A stretch of DNA of 64,000 nt from positions 62,001 to 126,000 of the forward strand of contig NZ_JAERRF010000016.1 in assembly GCF_016741875.1 (NCBI RefSeq), written 5' to 3'. Source of the stretch: Streptomyces coffeae. Its GTDB lineage: Bacteria; Actinomycetota; Actinomycetes; Streptomycetales; Streptomycetaceae. This document shows, one piece after another, positions 63,730-64,000 of the stretch; positions within the stretch are counted from its first letter, which is position 1, and each line of letters starts with the position of its first letter. The notes under the pieces are model-generated. The model had not been told where the DNA came from. It saw only the letters and a list, made by a program, of their open reading frames with translations, and ran no database searches. Made by a program: the position numbers and the translations under genes.

Positions 63730-64000
63730 GTGAGACCTGCGATCCCTCCCCGAGCCGACGTCCCCCGTGCCGATGTTGTCCTGCCGTGCCTGGACGAGGC
63801 CGCCGCCCTGCCCTGGGTGCTGGCACGTATCCCCGACGGCTGGCGCGCCATCGTCGTCGACAACGGCTCCACCGACGGCTCGGCCGCCGTCGCCCGCGCT
63901 CACGGCGCGACCGTCGTGTACGAACCCCGCCGTGGTTTCGGATCGGCCTGCCACGCCGGACTGCTCGCCGCCGAGGCGGAGTTCGTCTGCTTCTGCGACT
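63730..64000 (+). CDS. Family 2 glycosyltransferase, N-terminal part (cut by window end)
   Basis: The first 90 codons show a GT2/dolichol-phosphate-mannose-synthase-like domain: DVVLPCLDEAAALPWVLARI, IVVDNGSTDGSAAVARAHGA (nucleotide-binding DNGSTDGS) and VYEPRRGFGSACHAGLLAAE. The catalytic-base region lies outside the window. Together with the response regulator it forms a divergent pair. Confidence 0.88.
   Translation, partial: MRPAIPPRADVPRADVVLPCLDEAAALPWVLARIPDGWRAIVVDNGSTDGSAAVARAHGATVVYEPRRGFGSACHAGLLAAEAEFVCFCD

Overview
The window is a 64-kb piece of an actinomycete chromosome, almost certainly Streptomyces. The evidence is very high GC with strong third-position bias, dense gene packing with many 4-bp ATGA/GTGA overlaps, GTG starts, leaderless -10 boxes and rare TTA (bldA-type) codons. 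Families typical of the genus are also present: a DUF5753 regulator with a DUF397 partner, a SAV2148-like HEPN protein, a Tat-exported PhoX and TIGR03086.

Layout: 141-3866 is a sulfonate ABC importer (ssuABC) translationally coupled to a sirohydrochlorin chelatase, i.e. sulfur assimilation. 3902-9096 is a lower-GC accessory island: a Nudix hydrolase and an XRE/TPR regulator on the minus strand and, divergently, an ATPase, a radical SAM/SPASM-like maturase, a 57-aa RiPP precursor with two FDNRPTW repeats, a pentapeptide-repeat protein and a protein with an HxD...H motif. This fits an actinobacterial cyclophane ('triceptide', AmcA/AmcB-like) RiPP locus and is the most interesting part of the window. 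9270-20510 holds secreted proteins (phosphodiester glycosidase, subtilase, I36 inhibitor), a frameshifted MMPL transporter, an Erm rRNA methylase behind a striking 17-bp repeat array, a CDP-alcohol phosphatidyltransferase, a glycosyltransferase remnant and an AraC regulator with a TTA codon.

20899-31913 holds a sugar ABC importer operon, a DUF397/DUF5753 pair facing a decayed ATPase gene, an apparent insertion (CorA-like protein plus phosphotransferase, three TTA codons), a second phosphotransferase, a DnaQ-type exonuclease and the HEPN protein. 32002-47453 contains a split copper-amine-oxidase-like pair, glgX and treY, a LysR/lpd divergent pair, a two-component system, a GNAT protein and treZ. 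GlgX, TreY and TreZ together turn glycogen or maltodextrin into trehalose. 47492-64000 is mostly housekeeping: LysE exporter, MsrB, MurC, RibD-like reductase, ZapE, PhoX, an ABC pair, AIM24, a PTH2-like protein, a methyltransferase, a baeRF-like protein, a dTDP-rhamnose-4-epimerase-like SDR, a second two-component system and the start of a family 2 glycosyltransferase cut by the window edge.

Two genes (the glycosidase and the MMPL transporter) each lack exactly one base, apparently a G, relative to an intact reading frame. This may be assembly error or real decay. I saw no rRNA, tRNA, CRISPR array or complete insertion sequence.
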